Source of the DNA: Pseudomonas cyclaminis
Lineage (GTDB): Bacteria > Pseudomonadota > Gammaproteobacteria > Pseudomonadales > Pseudomonadaceae
Reading direction: 5' to 3'
DNA: 64,000 nt
Assembly: GCF_015163715.1 (NCBI RefSeq)
Contig: NZ_JADDUM010000036.1
Span: 1 to 64,000, forward strand
Position numbers and translations under genes: made by a program
The notes under the pieces: generated by a model
What the model was told of the DNA's origin: nothing
What the model saw: only the letters and a program-made list of their open reading frames with translations
Databases searched by the model: none
Shown here: positions 29,678-39,239 of the stretch, in pieces
How positions within the stretch are numbered: position 1 is the stretch's first letter
How the letters are laid out: each line of letters opens with the position of its first letter

Positions 29678-31043
29678 ACTTTATCGTTTGACATCAGAGC
29701 ACTTTCAGTTGCCTTTAGCGCTACTTGCCGATCAAACATATATTTTCAACTCAGCTTCGTACATCCCGATGCTTCGTTATCCTAACGGCACATGGTGTCA
29801 CTATTCTAATTGCTACATGCATTCTCTTTATAGAAAAGGGTTGTCGCGCAATAACAAAGGCGGAACATTAAAAACCTATGCAGGTAACATAAGCCATTTA
29901 CTACGTTTTTGTTCGGATAACGCTATAGATGTTGCGCAAATGACCGATAGCCTCTTTATACTATTCATGCAGACGTTGCTTAGCGACAAGAAATCATTGT
30001 CTACGTCACACACACTTCGGTCGACAACTTCAATACTTACGATAGGGAAAAATTGTATCGATTTACTGGCCTATATCGGAAAAATCACCGGTAGAGATGA
30101 GTTTGTAGGTAAAGATGGAGTGATCAAAGCTGAAAAAAGAAAAGCTGAAATAGATATTGGGAAGGGAAGAAAGCGCATCACCAAATACTATTGGCATCAC
30201 CGTTCATTTCCTGAGCCATCTCCTGACAAAAAAAGATTCCCGATTACTGAAGCTCATTCTAATGCCATTATCGCCGCAGCCGCTGGTACTGAGGACCTAT
30301 TTCTCAGAAAGCGTAGATTCGTAATGCTTAAACTACTTGCCCATACTGGTTGCCGACGTTCTGAACTGGTTTCGATAACGACGCATGATGTATATGCAGC
30401 ACTTCATGATCCAACCATCGGCTTAAAACTGATGACGGCGAAAAAGCGCGGAAACTCAATCCATCATCGATACTTGCCCATCTCAATTCCGGATTTGAAA
30501 TTCATCGTTTCTTATATTGAATTTAACCGACTCCCAAAAATTAAATCTCTGGGAGTTGAGGACGTTGGCTTGCTGTTTATCAGTGCACGTACTGGAAAGG
30601 GCCTTATGCCAAATACGATCACACAAGAGATCTCAGAGTTGGCGGGACTAGCGGGCATCAATGAGCGCTTATCTCCACACATGTACAGACATCGCTTCAT
30701 TACTCAATATTTCATAAAATTGATTATTCAGCATGACTTTAACAATCCTGATGAATTCAGGAACTTACTAATCAACACTGAGTCCTTCAAGCGTGAGGTG
30801 CAACAGTGGACAGGTCACACAAACATTAATTCTTTAGACAACTACATACATCTTGCTTTCTCAGATATATCTAACAGAAAAGAAGTTGTGGAGGCGGCAA
30901 TCCGCAGCGAGCACCTTTCATCGTTACTACAAACAGTCAAAATGGCCCAAGCGGAAATAAAAGCGGGATTTTCCTCATCATCAGTTAATGAGTTGCTGAA
31001 CACGATATCCGAATATCTAAATGAGCTTCAGCAATCGGCCTAA
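29670..31043 (+). CDS. tyrosine recombinase, fourth gene of island module
   Basis: A 457-residue integrase with a complete catalytic set: Arg in HTGCRRSELVS (about 227), His and Arg in LSPHMYRHRF (about 336-339), His in QWTGHTNINS (about 381) and Tyr in LDNYIHLAF (about 391). The N-terminal region of about 160 residues holds a core-binding domain. It starts inside the end of the coiled-coil gene, so the whole module is one translated unit. It is smaller and more conventional than the 697-residue partner. Confidence 0.87.
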   Translation: MTKLYRLTSEHFQLPLALLADQTYIFNSASYIPMLRYPNGTWCHYSNCYMHSLYRKGLSRNNKGGTLKTYAGNISHLLRFCSDNAIDVAQMTDSLFILFMQTLLSDKKSLSTSHTLRSTTSILTIGKNCIDLLAYIGKITGRDEFVGKDGVIKAEKRKAEIDIGKGRKRITKYYWHHRSFPEPSPDKKRFPITEAHSNAIIAAAAGTEDLFLRKRRFVMLKLLAHTGCRRSELVSITTHDVYAALHDPTIGLKLMTAKKRGNSIHHRYLPISIPDLKFIVSYIEFNRLPKIKSLGVEDVGLLFISARTGKGLMPNTITQEISELAGLAGINERLSPHMYRHRFITQYFIKLIIQHDFNNPDEFRNLLINTESFKREVQQWTGHTNINSLDNYIHLAFSDISNRKEVVEAAIRSEHLSSLLQTVKMAQAEIKAGFSSSSVNELLNTISEYLNELQQSA

Positions 31044-31269
31044 CAAGCGTTATTTGGAATTACCAAGCACTTGCACTATCAACCGCTTGTATGCGTGTAC
31101 GAGACAGTGCGAAGCTTGAGGGCGGGTAGCTTCTGACAAGCCTGGAGCTTCTGAAGCAGTTGCTGGACGATTTGCTACGACCGGTGCGAATTGCAGCCGG
31201 CATGCCTATCATGCACCACAGCGGCCTTGGAGACATTCCTTGAGCGGTTTACCAGCCTTGAGGTGCATT
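31044..31269. other. spacer between recombinase module and cargo
   Basis: About 225 bases with no gene; GC rises here, marking the change from the recombinase module to cargo. It should contain the phosphatase promoter, though no clear -35/-10 pair was picked out. Confidence 0.5.
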
Positions 31270-32115
31270 ATGTCTAGTCCAAATCTTTCGGAACTACTTG
31301 CTCAAGTAACAGAGATCGTTCAACACGCAGGCGCTCTCCTCTCCGCCGAGTGGAGTCGTCCAGATGGACGTCGAGGCATTGGTGACAAGGCTGTAATCGA
31401 TGTCGAAATCGAATGTTTTTTGCGTCCTGAACTTCTCAGACTGTTCGGCTGCGACTTTTGGGGCGAAGAGACCGGGCACGTCCTGACAGGGCATTCTTGG
31501 TGTTGGGTTGTAGACCCTAACGATGGCACCAGTGACTTTTTGAATGGCTTGAAGGGATCAGCGATATCGGTGGGGCTACTGCATAACGCCATTCCCGTGA
31601 TGGGGGTGGTATACGCACCAGTGACTTCTGAGGGGCGACCCGATTGCATCGGTTGGGCTGAGGGCAACCCCCATTTGATTCGCAACGGTCGAGCAGTATC
31701 TGTACGCCTCGAGAATAAACAGCTTTCGAACCAGAGCACGATCATGGTCAGTGCAGCAGCGGTAAATAAGCCAGAACTCAATCGTGAACTGTGTGCTCCA
31801 GCGCATTTCCATGCAATGCCATCGATCGCGTACAGACTGGCAAGAGTGGCCGCGGGTGACGGAATATGCGGCATCTCTCTCTACGCTGTTTCAGCGCATG
31901 ATGTTGTGGGTGGTCATGCGCTGTTGAGAGGTGCCGGAGGCGTCTTATTGGATGAAAATGGGTCCGAGATTCGCTATGCGACAGAGTCACAGATGACGAC
32001 AGTTTCACAACGCTGCTTCGGTGGATCACCTTCAGCATGTCGCGAATTGAAATGTCGTGAATGGAATCGAGTGCTCGGGCGATCAAACTCTATTGATCAG
32101 AAGCCAGACGATTGA
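31270..32115 (+). CDS. CysQ/inositol-monophosphatase-like phosphatase
   Basis: A 281-residue member of the IMPase/FIG/CysQ metal-dependent phosphatase family. Motifs are WGEETG (metal Glu pair), VVDPNDGTSDFLNG (the DPxDGT block) and a variant third motif SAHDVVGG in place of WDxAAG. Family members hydrolyse inositol phosphates or 3'-phosphoadenosine 5'-phosphate. The ATG at 31270 has GAGG six bases upstream; the longer frame from a TTG at 31240 is unlikely. It is convergent with the helicase operon. As island cargo it may act on a nucleotide signal or on PAP, which is inference. Confidence 0.8.
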   Translation: MSSPNLSELLAQVTEIVQHAGALLSAEWSRPDGRRGIGDKAVIDVEIECFLRPELLRLFGCDFWGEETGHVLTGHSWCWVVDPNDGTSDFLNGLKGSAISVGLLHNAIPVMGVVYAPVTSEGRPDCIGWAEGNPHLIRNGRAVSVRLENKQLSNQSTIMVSAAAVNKPELNRELCAPAHFHAMPSIAYRLARVAAGDGICGISLYAVSAHDVVGGHALLRGAGGVLLDENGSEIRYATESQMTTVSQRCFGGSPSACRELKCREWNRVLGRSNSIDQKPDD

Positions 32116-32231
32116 CCATCAGAATCGGTCAAGAGAAGGCTCTACGCGAATAATTGAATTCCACGGACTCAACTCTCGTTGCCACACAGGACGGACACTC
32201 TTCGAGCTCGGCATGCCCAGTTATACGCAGA

Positions 32232-32660
32232 CTAGGCGACGAGCTTCAGACGAGGGAACATGGCCACAAAATCATCTGGGATAGTGGAAAGTATGGCCGC
32301 CACTTTCTCTTGTGGAAGGCTGGTGGCCAGCATCGCTTCCAGTCTTTCAACCCGTTGGCGTATTGAAGCTGCACGATCCCACTGAATTGCGTATCTCTTT
32401 GCTGCGACCTTCTGCTCGATGAGCACCAAGTGGCGACTACTGTCGTAGGTGTATCGCATCGCCACTTTCACAGGACGGTCGTCATCATCGGCCTCGAGAA
32501 AAGTGATCTCAAATACCGCACCATTCGATGTCTTACGGGATGCTGATTCGACGTAGGCATTTTCGAATACGTTGTCGATGAGGTCGCTAGGCTGAACGCC
32601 TCGGCTAATATGGAGAGTCGTCAGTTCGTCAACGAGTAATTTGATAGATTCGAGGCTCAT
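32232..32660 (-). CDS. small protein coupled to SF2 helicase, function unknown
   Basis: A 142-residue cytoplasmic protein with no recognised domain. It is mixed alpha/beta, with a central strand-rich part (GAVFEITFLEADDDDRPVKVAMRYTYDSSRHLVLIEQ) and a helical C-terminus. The start at 32660 overlaps the helicase stop by four bases (ATGA), so translation is coupled and the two products probably work together. Nothing suggests membrane location or secretion. Confidence 0.75.
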   Translation of the reverse strand: MSLESIKLLVDELTTLHISRGVQPSDLIDNVFENAYVESASRKTSNGAVFEITFLEADDDDRPVKVAMRYTYDSSRHLVLIEQKVAAKRYAIQWDRAASIRQRVERLEAMLATSLPQEKVAAILSTIPDDFVAMFPRLKLVA

Positions 32661-34513
32661 CTCAGCATTTTCCTCAGTTCAGCGATGACTACTTCCACGT
32701 GCGCGATCGACTCGGAAAGCGAGCTATTATCACGCTCAGCAACCTTGCCGTACTTCTTAGCCAGCTTGGTGTTGATAAAGCTCACCAGTATACCGTCGTT
32801 GGGCGTATTCGGCTTTGCCATCGGAACGTGAGCTGCGAATTTCCGATAAAGCGTAGAGTTTTTCTCGTCGATCCCTAGGTCGCTGAGCAGCGTGGCTACT
32901 TCATCTTGGGCCTTTTTCGTAAGGATCTCTCGAAGCTGCTTCCGCGCGATCTCTGGTCGCTTTTCCATGAGGGTAGGGTCGATGACCTGGGCGGCTTTCT
33001 TCATCTCAGCGTTACGGATGACGTTCGTCAACTGTGCAAGCACGTCAGCGTCGTAACCCTCTATACCCGGCAACTCTTTGACTTTCTGGGCCGCAAAAGC
33101 ATCGATTTCAGCTCGCTTGTTAGAGAAAATCTTGTTGAAGTCCAGGTCTTCCAAATAGGAGTCCTGATCGCTAACAAAAGCTTCGGAGGAACCTACCCCC
33201 GCCAGGGACTCCTCTTTTCGAGCGTATTCCTGGTCAGTGATTATGTATTCCTTGGTGCGTTGATGTTTTGCTCGATCAACCTCCTTCTGAAACGAGCTCC
33301 ACATCGCATCCAGGCCGGTTTCCTCGTGGTAGATCACAACAGCGTTATTATCAATCTCGAACGCTGTGATCTCCTCTGTAGGGATTGCGCGTAGCACCCG
33401 GCCGACGATTTGAGCGAAAGCATTCAGGCTTCGATAGGGTCGAAAAAGCGCAAGAACCGTAAGGTATCTATGGTCATATCCTTCCATCAGCATGTTCACG
33501 GAGATGACCACGTCGCACTGATTGTTATCGATCGTTCTGAAAGCTGCATCGATGTCCGGCTGCTCCATGTAGCTATGAACAATCGCCGCTCTCAGATTTT
33601 TGGCCTCGTACCAGGTACGTAAATCCTCGGCATGGGCAATACTGCAGCCCACAGCAAGGATTTTGTGAGGCACTTCAGGTGACGCTTTCTTCAGCTCGGT
33701 AAGGTTGTAAATGCTCTGGTCAATCACGTCCAGTGAGCATTCCTTGGACAATGCAACGCTGCGCTGGACCCACTCAGGATCTTTGAACCCGAGAACTTCC
33801 TCCTTTGACAGCCTAACGCCAGGCTGGTCAGCCAACGTGAAATAGAGTTCATGAGCATTGACCGTTTCTTTTCTGAGCCATTTGACGTAGCGGTCTCTCA
33901 TCACCTCAGACAGCGGCGTTGTGTGAATCAGCTTTCCGGGCACTTCCTGGTTGTCACCACGAAATGGGGTTCCAGTTACAAAAAGCTTTTTAGCCTTGGC
34001 GAAGTAGCCAAGTGTCTTTTGCCAAGTTTCAGCCGGCGCGTGATGCCCTTCATCGACGATGATCAGGTCGAAGAAGTCGGGTGGGACTCGCCTGGTCAGG
34101 CACGTAGAGCGGTCGCTGTGAATTTGCTGAATATTGGAGTAAACGATGTGGCTTTGCTCCAGGTTGCGCTGGAGCGTCAGCGAGTTGAATTCGCAAGTGA
34201 CGGGCAGGTCATTTCCGCTGAAGATCACATCAAAGTTAATCCAGAAATTGTCCTCCAGGAGGTCCTGGGTCTTCCTGATGCTCTGCTTGGTCACAAGGCC
34301 AGGGGTGATGATCAAGACACGCCCTTTCGCCAATCCAAACGGCACGATGGAAATCAGCCCTGATTTGCCCGTGCCCGTAGGCAGCACGATCAGCGCATCC
34401 TGTTCAGGATTGCTTGCAAAATGCTCTTGGGCCTTGATGTAGGCTTCGATCTGAGGCGTCCGCAGCTTACTGTTGCCTAAAATGTTAACGGCAGTGTCGG
34501 TAAAGTAATTCAT
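32657..34513 (-). CDS. SF2 DEAD/DEAH-like helicase, island cargo
   Basis: A 618-residue superfamily 2 helicase of the type III restriction/UvrB-like branch. Motif I is LPTGTGKSGL (about 44-53), motif II DEGHH, motif III VTGTPFRGD, motif V MLMEGYD and motif VI QIVGRVLRA. About 220 residues at the C-terminus past the motor core are unassigned and may carry the effector or partner contact. No nuclease motif is evident. It forms an operon with the 142-residue gene. Such helicase plus small-protein pairs are frequent in defence islands, but I know of no exact match. Confidence 0.82.
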   Translation of the reverse strand: MNYFTDTAVNILGNSKLRTPQIEAYIKAQEHFASNPEQDALIVLPTGTGKSGLISIVPFGLAKGRVLIITPGLVTKQSIRKTQDLLEDNFWINFDVIFSGNDLPVTCEFNSLTLQRNLEQSHIVYSNIQQIHSDRSTCLTRRVPPDFFDLIIVDEGHHAPAETWQKTLGYFAKAKKLFVTGTPFRGDNQEVPGKLIHTTPLSEVMRDRYVKWLRKETVNAHELYFTLADQPGVRLSKEEVLGFKDPEWVQRSVALSKECSLDVIDQSIYNLTELKKASPEVPHKILAVGCSIAHAEDLRTWYEAKNLRAAIVHSYMEQPDIDAAFRTIDNNQCDVVISVNMLMEGYDHRYLTVLALFRPYRSLNAFAQIVGRVLRAIPTEEITAFEIDNNAVVIYHEETGLDAMWSSFQKEVDRAKHQRTKEYIITDQEYARKEESLAGVGSSEAFVSDQDSYLEDLDFNKIFSNKRAEIDAFAAQKVKELPGIEGYDADVLAQLTNVIRNAEMKKAAQVIDPTLMEKRPEIARKQLREILTKKAQDEVATLLSDLGIDEKNSTLYRKFAAHVPMAKPNTPNDGILVSFINTKLAKKYGKVAERDNSSLSESIAHVEVVIAELRKMLR

Positions 34514-34699
34514 GAAAAACTCTCTGGCGTTTTTCGAGAATCCACGCCAAAACCGCTCGAACGAGCAGCATGCACTTGCGCAGATTGCGATAGAAAGAGA
34601 ACTGTCGGCAGCAACGAAGCTGTGGCGGGCATCGAAATATCCTTATTTCTGAATCAGCTGGATCAACAAAGGTGGTCTAGGGGGCTAAACACGCTTTTA

Positions 34700-34727
34700 A
34701 TTATAATAGCCGAATGATATTGCTCAA
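34700..34727 (-). promoter_or_regulatory. probable promoter of the SF2 helicase operon
   Basis: On the minus strand a -35-like TTGAGC (34722-34727) and a perfect -10 TATAAT (34700-34705) lie 16 bases apart, about 190 bases upstream of the helicase start. The intergenic stretch 34514-34819 holds nothing else that I recognise. Confidence 0.45.
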
Positions 34728-34819
34728 GGTGCGTGGAATTTTCGAGCCTGCTCATGCCGGCACTGCCGAAGACAGTTCATAGCCACGATACTCTTATCTT
34801 GAAGTCTCGCTTAGATACA

Positions 34820-36724
34820 TCAATTCGATCCGGACGTAATTTGGACTCCGGCTTTAGTAAGCAGCTCGTACAGAGTCGCAATTTTTGTTCGTGTGCCACG
34901 CGAGGCACAGTAAGTAAATATGACCCGCTGCTTGGCCCGGGTGAAAGCCACAAAAAATCCTGCTGTCGCCTCAATTTCATCCTGGGAAAAACTCCACCAC
35001 GCGCCGTCATCCAGTCCGACAAAAATGACGGTGTGATACTCAAGGCCCTTGCTCTTGTGGATCGTCATCAATGGAATTGCGTGGACGCCTTCGTACATGT
35101 CGAGGGCGTGGGACCAGTCCGTACTGTGGAACGAGGCGGACAGAAGATGTTCCGCCGTCGCGTCTAGCACTTTTTCTAGCCAGGTTCCCTGGTCATAGGC
35201 AGGGTTGGAGCGGATCACATGCTCTGGACCCACGAAATTTAGGATGTCGTCAACAAGTGCGCGTGAGGCCGCCTTGCTTTTTGGGGGATGGGAGTAACGT
35301 GCAGCCAGTTCGGTTGTATAGGTATCCAACTCACGAGCGAGCCTACTCTGCCTGATTGCGTCATCGGCATCGATCCCCCTCATTGATGCGAGCCAATTCT
35401 GGCAGGTCGACCAATAACCACCAGCTCGCGTAGTCATTGCGAGGCGGAGAACGGTGACCAGCAACTTTGAGATTTCCTCTGACATCAGCTCTTGCAGCAT
35501 TACTTTGCCGACCATTCCAGATTCGTTACGCAGCGCCAGATTTTCGCTCGCGAAAGCAGGTTCTAAAAGTTCGGCATACTCTCCTGCCTTTTGTCGAACC
35601 AGGATGACGAAATCTCGAGGAGCCAGTTTCAGATCGGCAATGTATGACGCTACTGATCGTGCCAACTGACGCGCTTCAATTTTCGGACTTGCGAAATCGA
35701 GAATTGAGCAACTTTCTCCGTCAATTGTGCCATCAGTCTGAGATACCGGCTGTACAGCTCGTGCGTCTAACGCCTGGGCCAACACGTGCTGGATACGTAC
35801 CAACTCCGGCGAAGATCGGTAATTGTTGAAGAGCGAAGTCCGGACACCTTCGAAATCGGCGTCGAAGGCAGAGAAAGGATCATCCATCGCCATTGCCCAA
35901 CGCATGATCTGCTGCTTGTTATCTCCGACAGCAGTCACGATGGTTTCTGTGCCTCGAAAAATCGTGCTTACCAGATCGTACTGAACCTTGGTGGTGTCCT
36001 GGAATTCGTCCATGAACAAATGCGAATAAGTGAGGCGCAGGGCATCCCGCGCCATCGGATTGACTCGCAACAGCAATTCAGCGAGACGGCCAATCATTGC
36101 GAAAGACAGCACACTTTTGCCGCCGTTGTGGAGTGACTGTTGCCAGAACGCATCTGCCGCCCATTCTGCGACAGTTGGGGCTGGCCATCCGTCTACAGGT
36201 AGCGGTAAGCCGAGCAGGTGCCGGCGCTCAAATGTTTTTGGCCCAATCTCACGCACGTCATTTCTCGTTCCGATTATCGCAGGCGGCGTTGGAAGGTCAT
36301 GGAGGAACTCACGAAAATCTCGTTCATTGTGAGTCGCGATCTCGTAATCGGGTCTTGGCCGCCAGCGGTCAGGCAATGCTTGACCGAAGCGGTCGACCAA
36401 TCCTTTTGCAAACGCATCAAACGTCATGGAGTCGAAGCGGCTCGCATGGGTGTGGTGGCAGCGCTGACGTACGCGTGCTGCCAGATTGGACGCAGCATCA
36501 CGCTTGAAACTAATAGCCAGAACGCGCCGAGGGGATGAGGCCGCATCCGTCTGAAGGAGAAAGGCGGCGCGCTGCGCAAGCAGTTCTGTCTTGCCAGCGC
36601 CTGGCCCTGCAATAACGGACCGATTTTTTCTGGAACGGACCACCTTCAGCGCATTCGCCTCAAGAGCTTTAACCCCTACGGGCTTCCAGTCCTCGGGACC
36701 TATACGGCGTGACGAAACGGCCAT
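34820..36724 (-). CDS. UvrD-like SF1 helicase, GajB-like
   Basis: A 634-residue superfamily 1A helicase. Motif I AGPGAGKTELL (about 40-50), motif II DEFQDTTK, motif III VGDNKQQIMRWA, motif IV NNYRSSPELV, motif V TIHKSKGLEYHTV and motif VI FVAFTRAKQRV are all intact. It starts two bases after the stop of an OLD-type nuclease gene, the arrangement that defines Gabija (GajA then GajB). In Gabija the UvrD-like protein senses DNA ends and activates the nuclease. This one is somewhat longer than the first described GajB, so I call it Gabija-like. Confidence 0.85.
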   Translation of the reverse strand: MAVSSRRIGPEDWKPVGVKALEANALKVVRSRKNRSVIAGPGAGKTELLAQRAAFLLQTDAASSPRRVLAISFKRDAASNLAARVRQRCHHTHASRFDSMTFDAFAKGLVDRFGQALPDRWRPRPDYEIATHNERDFREFLHDLPTPPAIIGTRNDVREIGPKTFERRHLLGLPLPVDGWPAPTVAEWAADAFWQQSLHNGGKSVLSFAMIGRLAELLLRVNPMARDALRLTYSHLFMDEFQDTTKVQYDLVSTIFRGTETIVTAVGDNKQQIMRWAMAMDDPFSAFDADFEGVRTSLFNNYRSSPELVRIQHVLAQALDARAVQPVSQTDGTIDGESCSILDFASPKIEARQLARSVASYIADLKLAPRDFVILVRQKAGEYAELLEPAFASENLALRNESGMVGKVMLQELMSEEISKLLVTVLRLAMTTRAGGYWSTCQNWLASMRGIDADDAIRQSRLARELDTYTTELAARYSHPPKSKAASRALVDDILNFVGPEHVIRSNPAYDQGTWLEKVLDATAEHLLSASFHSTDWSHALDMYEGVHAIPLMTIHKSKGLEYHTVIFVGLDDGAWWSFSQDEIEATAGFFVAFTRAKQRVIFTYCASRGTRTKIATLYELLTKAGVQITSGSN

Positions 36725-36726
36725 GA

Positions 36727-38739
36727 TCAGTCTCGCCTCAAGGAGCTGGAAATATGTCGAACGACTTCGGCCAGAACTGCTGGCATTCCTGCGATCAGGC
36801 TCGCCTTACTAACCCGGGCCAATGCCGCCAGATGCGTAGCGGGCTTGCTGTGGGTAAGAAAGTGGTACCGATAGTTCGGAAACAATGTTGGGTAATTCTC
36901 ATAGGGTCCCGTGTATACCGAAAGTCCCGGACCTGACGTCCCCAGCACAACCTCCGCAGCCTTGTCAGCGGCCATACGTGGACCACCCCCTTTAGGGATC
37001 ACGGCGGCATAGTCAGCGGGGAAGGCATTCAGCATGCCCAGATCAAGGTCTAGCGGCGCCGAAAAGTAGACCCCGTACTGCTTCAAGCTGTTGATCCAAC
37101 CCAGCAGAATGGAGTGGTCAGGCAAGTTGTTCCATTCATGCATCTTGGCAAATGACGCGTCGGATACAACGCCGCTTGTGCTTCCTAGCAATTTGGCCTT
37201 GGGTTCGCCGAACTCAATAAGCTTCTCAATCGCTGTTTTCACTCGCCCCCACCCCCCACCATCACGACCGAGGTCCAAGTCGAGGAGAGTCGCGTGAGGA
37301 ATACCCAGGGCCTTAAGTAAGCGCCAAAAATATTGGACGTGTCGTCCACCGAGAGGGACGATCGCGACGAAAGCTGGGTCGATGAGAAGATCAAGCGCCT
37401 CGGCGAGTTGAGGGAGAACGATCCTTTCGGAGTCGCCCTCGACAAGCAGGACGAACCGCGCGAAGTAGAGCTCGGGATAGGCCAAGATGGCGCCACGTAC
37501 GAACTTGCTGGCTTCAACATCGTCAGTTGGGAGCTCAATTCGCTTCACAGTAGAAACGCGCGTCTTTGCATGGCAGCGGCAGTAGCGGACCTCGCTTGGC
37601 TCGACTCGGCTAAGAACTGCCGGCGAATGGCTCGTAATTATGGCCTGCGCTCCGCGGGCCTCAGTCAACGATCGAACCTGACGGATGATTCGAGCAAGGA
37701 AGTAAGGTGAAAGATGGTTTTCAGGTTCCTCAAGGGCAAACAGTGTGAGCGCGGGAATATGGAGTGCATCCTCTCGAAATCCGCCTACAGAACCTTCAAC
37801 GACCTCGCGCTCTAGGTCAAAAACGGCGGCGGCCAATGCAAAATAAAATAGCGACTGTTGTCCGTCGCTAAGGGCATCGATACCTCTTTCTCGCCCGTCA
37901 GGACCCTGCTCAAATATGACTGCGATCTTGTTTATCACCTCCTCAAACCGTCGGCTCACCAGACTGAGCCTAGGCTTGGTATTGGAAGCGTCGTCATGCA
38001 GATCTGCCCAGCGCGTTTGCAGGGCCTCGGTGATTGCGGTGATCGCAGACTCGCCTTCAAACGCGGCTGTCAGGCTCTCAGTCGCCTCCTGCACTTTGTC
38101 TTCAGTGTCGGAGGACCATTCAATAGCCCTCAGGAGTCGGGCGGCCAGGGTACCGGCAGTTGCACGGATTTGGCCGGCGGCATCCCGGCTAGCTGGAGTG
38201 TAATAAAGTTGTATAAGGCCCCGATCGGTTACAGCCACTGGCTGGTATTTGTCCTCTGCGGGCTCCTTATCCAGGCTATCGATCCAAAAGAGATTCTGTG
38301 AAACCTCTCCCTCAAGCGTGCCGTCGTCGTCCCATTGTGCTTCAAGCCGCATTCGGCAAACGGGCGCTTGGGCCGCTCTCGTAATCAGCATGTGCCGAAA
38401 TGAAGGGGCGATGGTTTCTGGGGTTGCAGACCCGTCCAGCAACTCAGGGAAGGCAATAAGCGCCTCGATGTAGAGTTCTTTGGAATCGCGGCTCTCAGGA
38501 TCCTCTCCGGGGGCGAGGTGGAAATCCGAAAATGATACGGTGCGCTGCGCCCGCGTGACCCCGAACATCTTCGACATAGCCTGAAGAAGCGCAGTTTTAC
38601 CCGCAGCGTTAGGACCAACGATTGTGGTGACCTCATCTGAGATTGGGATGGCAATCTCATTCGGGCCGAAACAGCGAAAGCCAGATACCGTGATCGACTC
38701 GATGCGCACAGGTTCCTTCCTCAATGCGGTAACGGGCAC
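36727..38739 (-). CDS. OLD-family ATPase-TOPRIM nuclease, GajA-like
   Basis: A 670-residue class 2 OLD protein. The ABC-type ATPase has Walker A GPNAAGKTALLQ (about 42-53), signature DGQQSLFYFALAA, Walker B LFALEEPENHLSP and switch His in ITSHSPAVL. The TOPRIM nuclease follows, with the metal Glu in LLVEGDSERIVLPQL and an acidic DLDLGRDGGG. GajA of Gabija has the same order and cuts DNA when nucleotide levels fall. It is first in the two-gene operon. Start at 38739 gives MPVTALRKEPVRIESITVSGFRCFG. Confidence 0.87.
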   Translation of the reverse strand: MPVTALRKEPVRIESITVSGFRCFGPNEIAIPISDEVTTIVGPNAAGKTALLQAMSKMFGVTRAQRTVSFSDFHLAPGEDPESRDSKELYIEALIAFPELLDGSATPETIAPSFRHMLITRAAQAPVCRMRLEAQWDDDGTLEGEVSQNLFWIDSLDKEPAEDKYQPVAVTDRGLIQLYYTPASRDAAGQIRATAGTLAARLLRAIEWSSDTEDKVQEATESLTAAFEGESAITAITEALQTRWADLHDDASNTKPRLSLVSRRFEEVINKIAVIFEQGPDGRERGIDALSDGQQSLFYFALAAAVFDLEREVVEGSVGGFREDALHIPALTLFALEEPENHLSPYFLARIIRQVRSLTEARGAQAIITSHSPAVLSRVEPSEVRYCRCHAKTRVSTVKRIELPTDDVEASKFVRGAILAYPELYFARFVLLVEGDSERIVLPQLAEALDLLIDPAFVAIVPLGGRHVQYFWRLLKALGIPHATLLDLDLGRDGGGWGRVKTAIEKLIEFGEPKAKLLGSTSGVVSDASFAKMHEWNNLPDHSILLGWINSLKQYGVYFSAPLDLDLGMLNAFPADYAAVIPKGGGPRMAADKAAEVVLGTSGPGLSVYTGPYENYPTLFPNYRYHFLTHSKPATHLAALARVSKASLIAGMPAVLAEVVRHISSSLRRD

Positions 38740-38982
38740 ACATGCTCGTTACTATCCGGCGAGGTTAGCGCAGTATCCCTTCGCGCACAGCCCTCTAACC
38801 TCGAATTTTTGGGCCACTCTGGCCAATTAGGTACTCAGGCCAGGGCTATCAGCTACGGGATAGCAGCAAGCTGATTTCAGCCCCCCAAACACCAGTGCGA
38901 GCATCCCCCTCGATCCATCGGCGAGCCTTGCGAAAATCGGTTCAGTGCTTCTTCAGAGAAGGGTCGATCTAGAGTCAGGGCT

Positions 38983-39201
38983 CTAACGACTGATGTATGG
39001 CAGCAGGGTGTGAGGTTGGCAATCCAGTTGGTATGCGATGCGGTAGAGCTTCTCGATCGTAAGGTTGACTTCGCCTCTCTCGATCCTACCGACATAGCTG
39101 CGATCCATCATACATACGTGCGCTAAAGCATCTTGAGATAGGCCTACCGATATCCTTCGCTCACGGATGTTCTGCCCGAGATCCTTTGCCAGCTGCTGCA
39201 T
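38983..39201 (-). CDS. XRE-family small regulator
   Basis: A 72-residue Cro/CI-type helix-turn-helix protein: LGQNIRERRISVGLSQDALAHVCMMDRSYVGRIERGEVNLTIEKLYRIAYQL. It closely follows the layout of controller proteins of restriction-modification systems. It is divergent from the winged-helix/helicase operon, with 105 bases between, so it probably represses or times that operon and itself. It sits downstream of no other gene on its strand. Confidence 0.85.
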   Translation of the reverse strand: MQQLAKDLGQNIRERRISVGLSQDALAHVCMMDRSYVGRIERGEVNLTIEKLYRIAYQLDCQPHTLLPYISR

Positions 39202-39239
39202 AACCGCCTCGACTTACTCAAGGCGAAACTATCCGTCGT

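Noticed and set aside
31199-31216. 15-base match ATGCCTATCATGCAC shared with 60733-60750
   Set aside because: A 15-base match is expected by chance a few times in a window of this size, and it has no other support as an attachment site.
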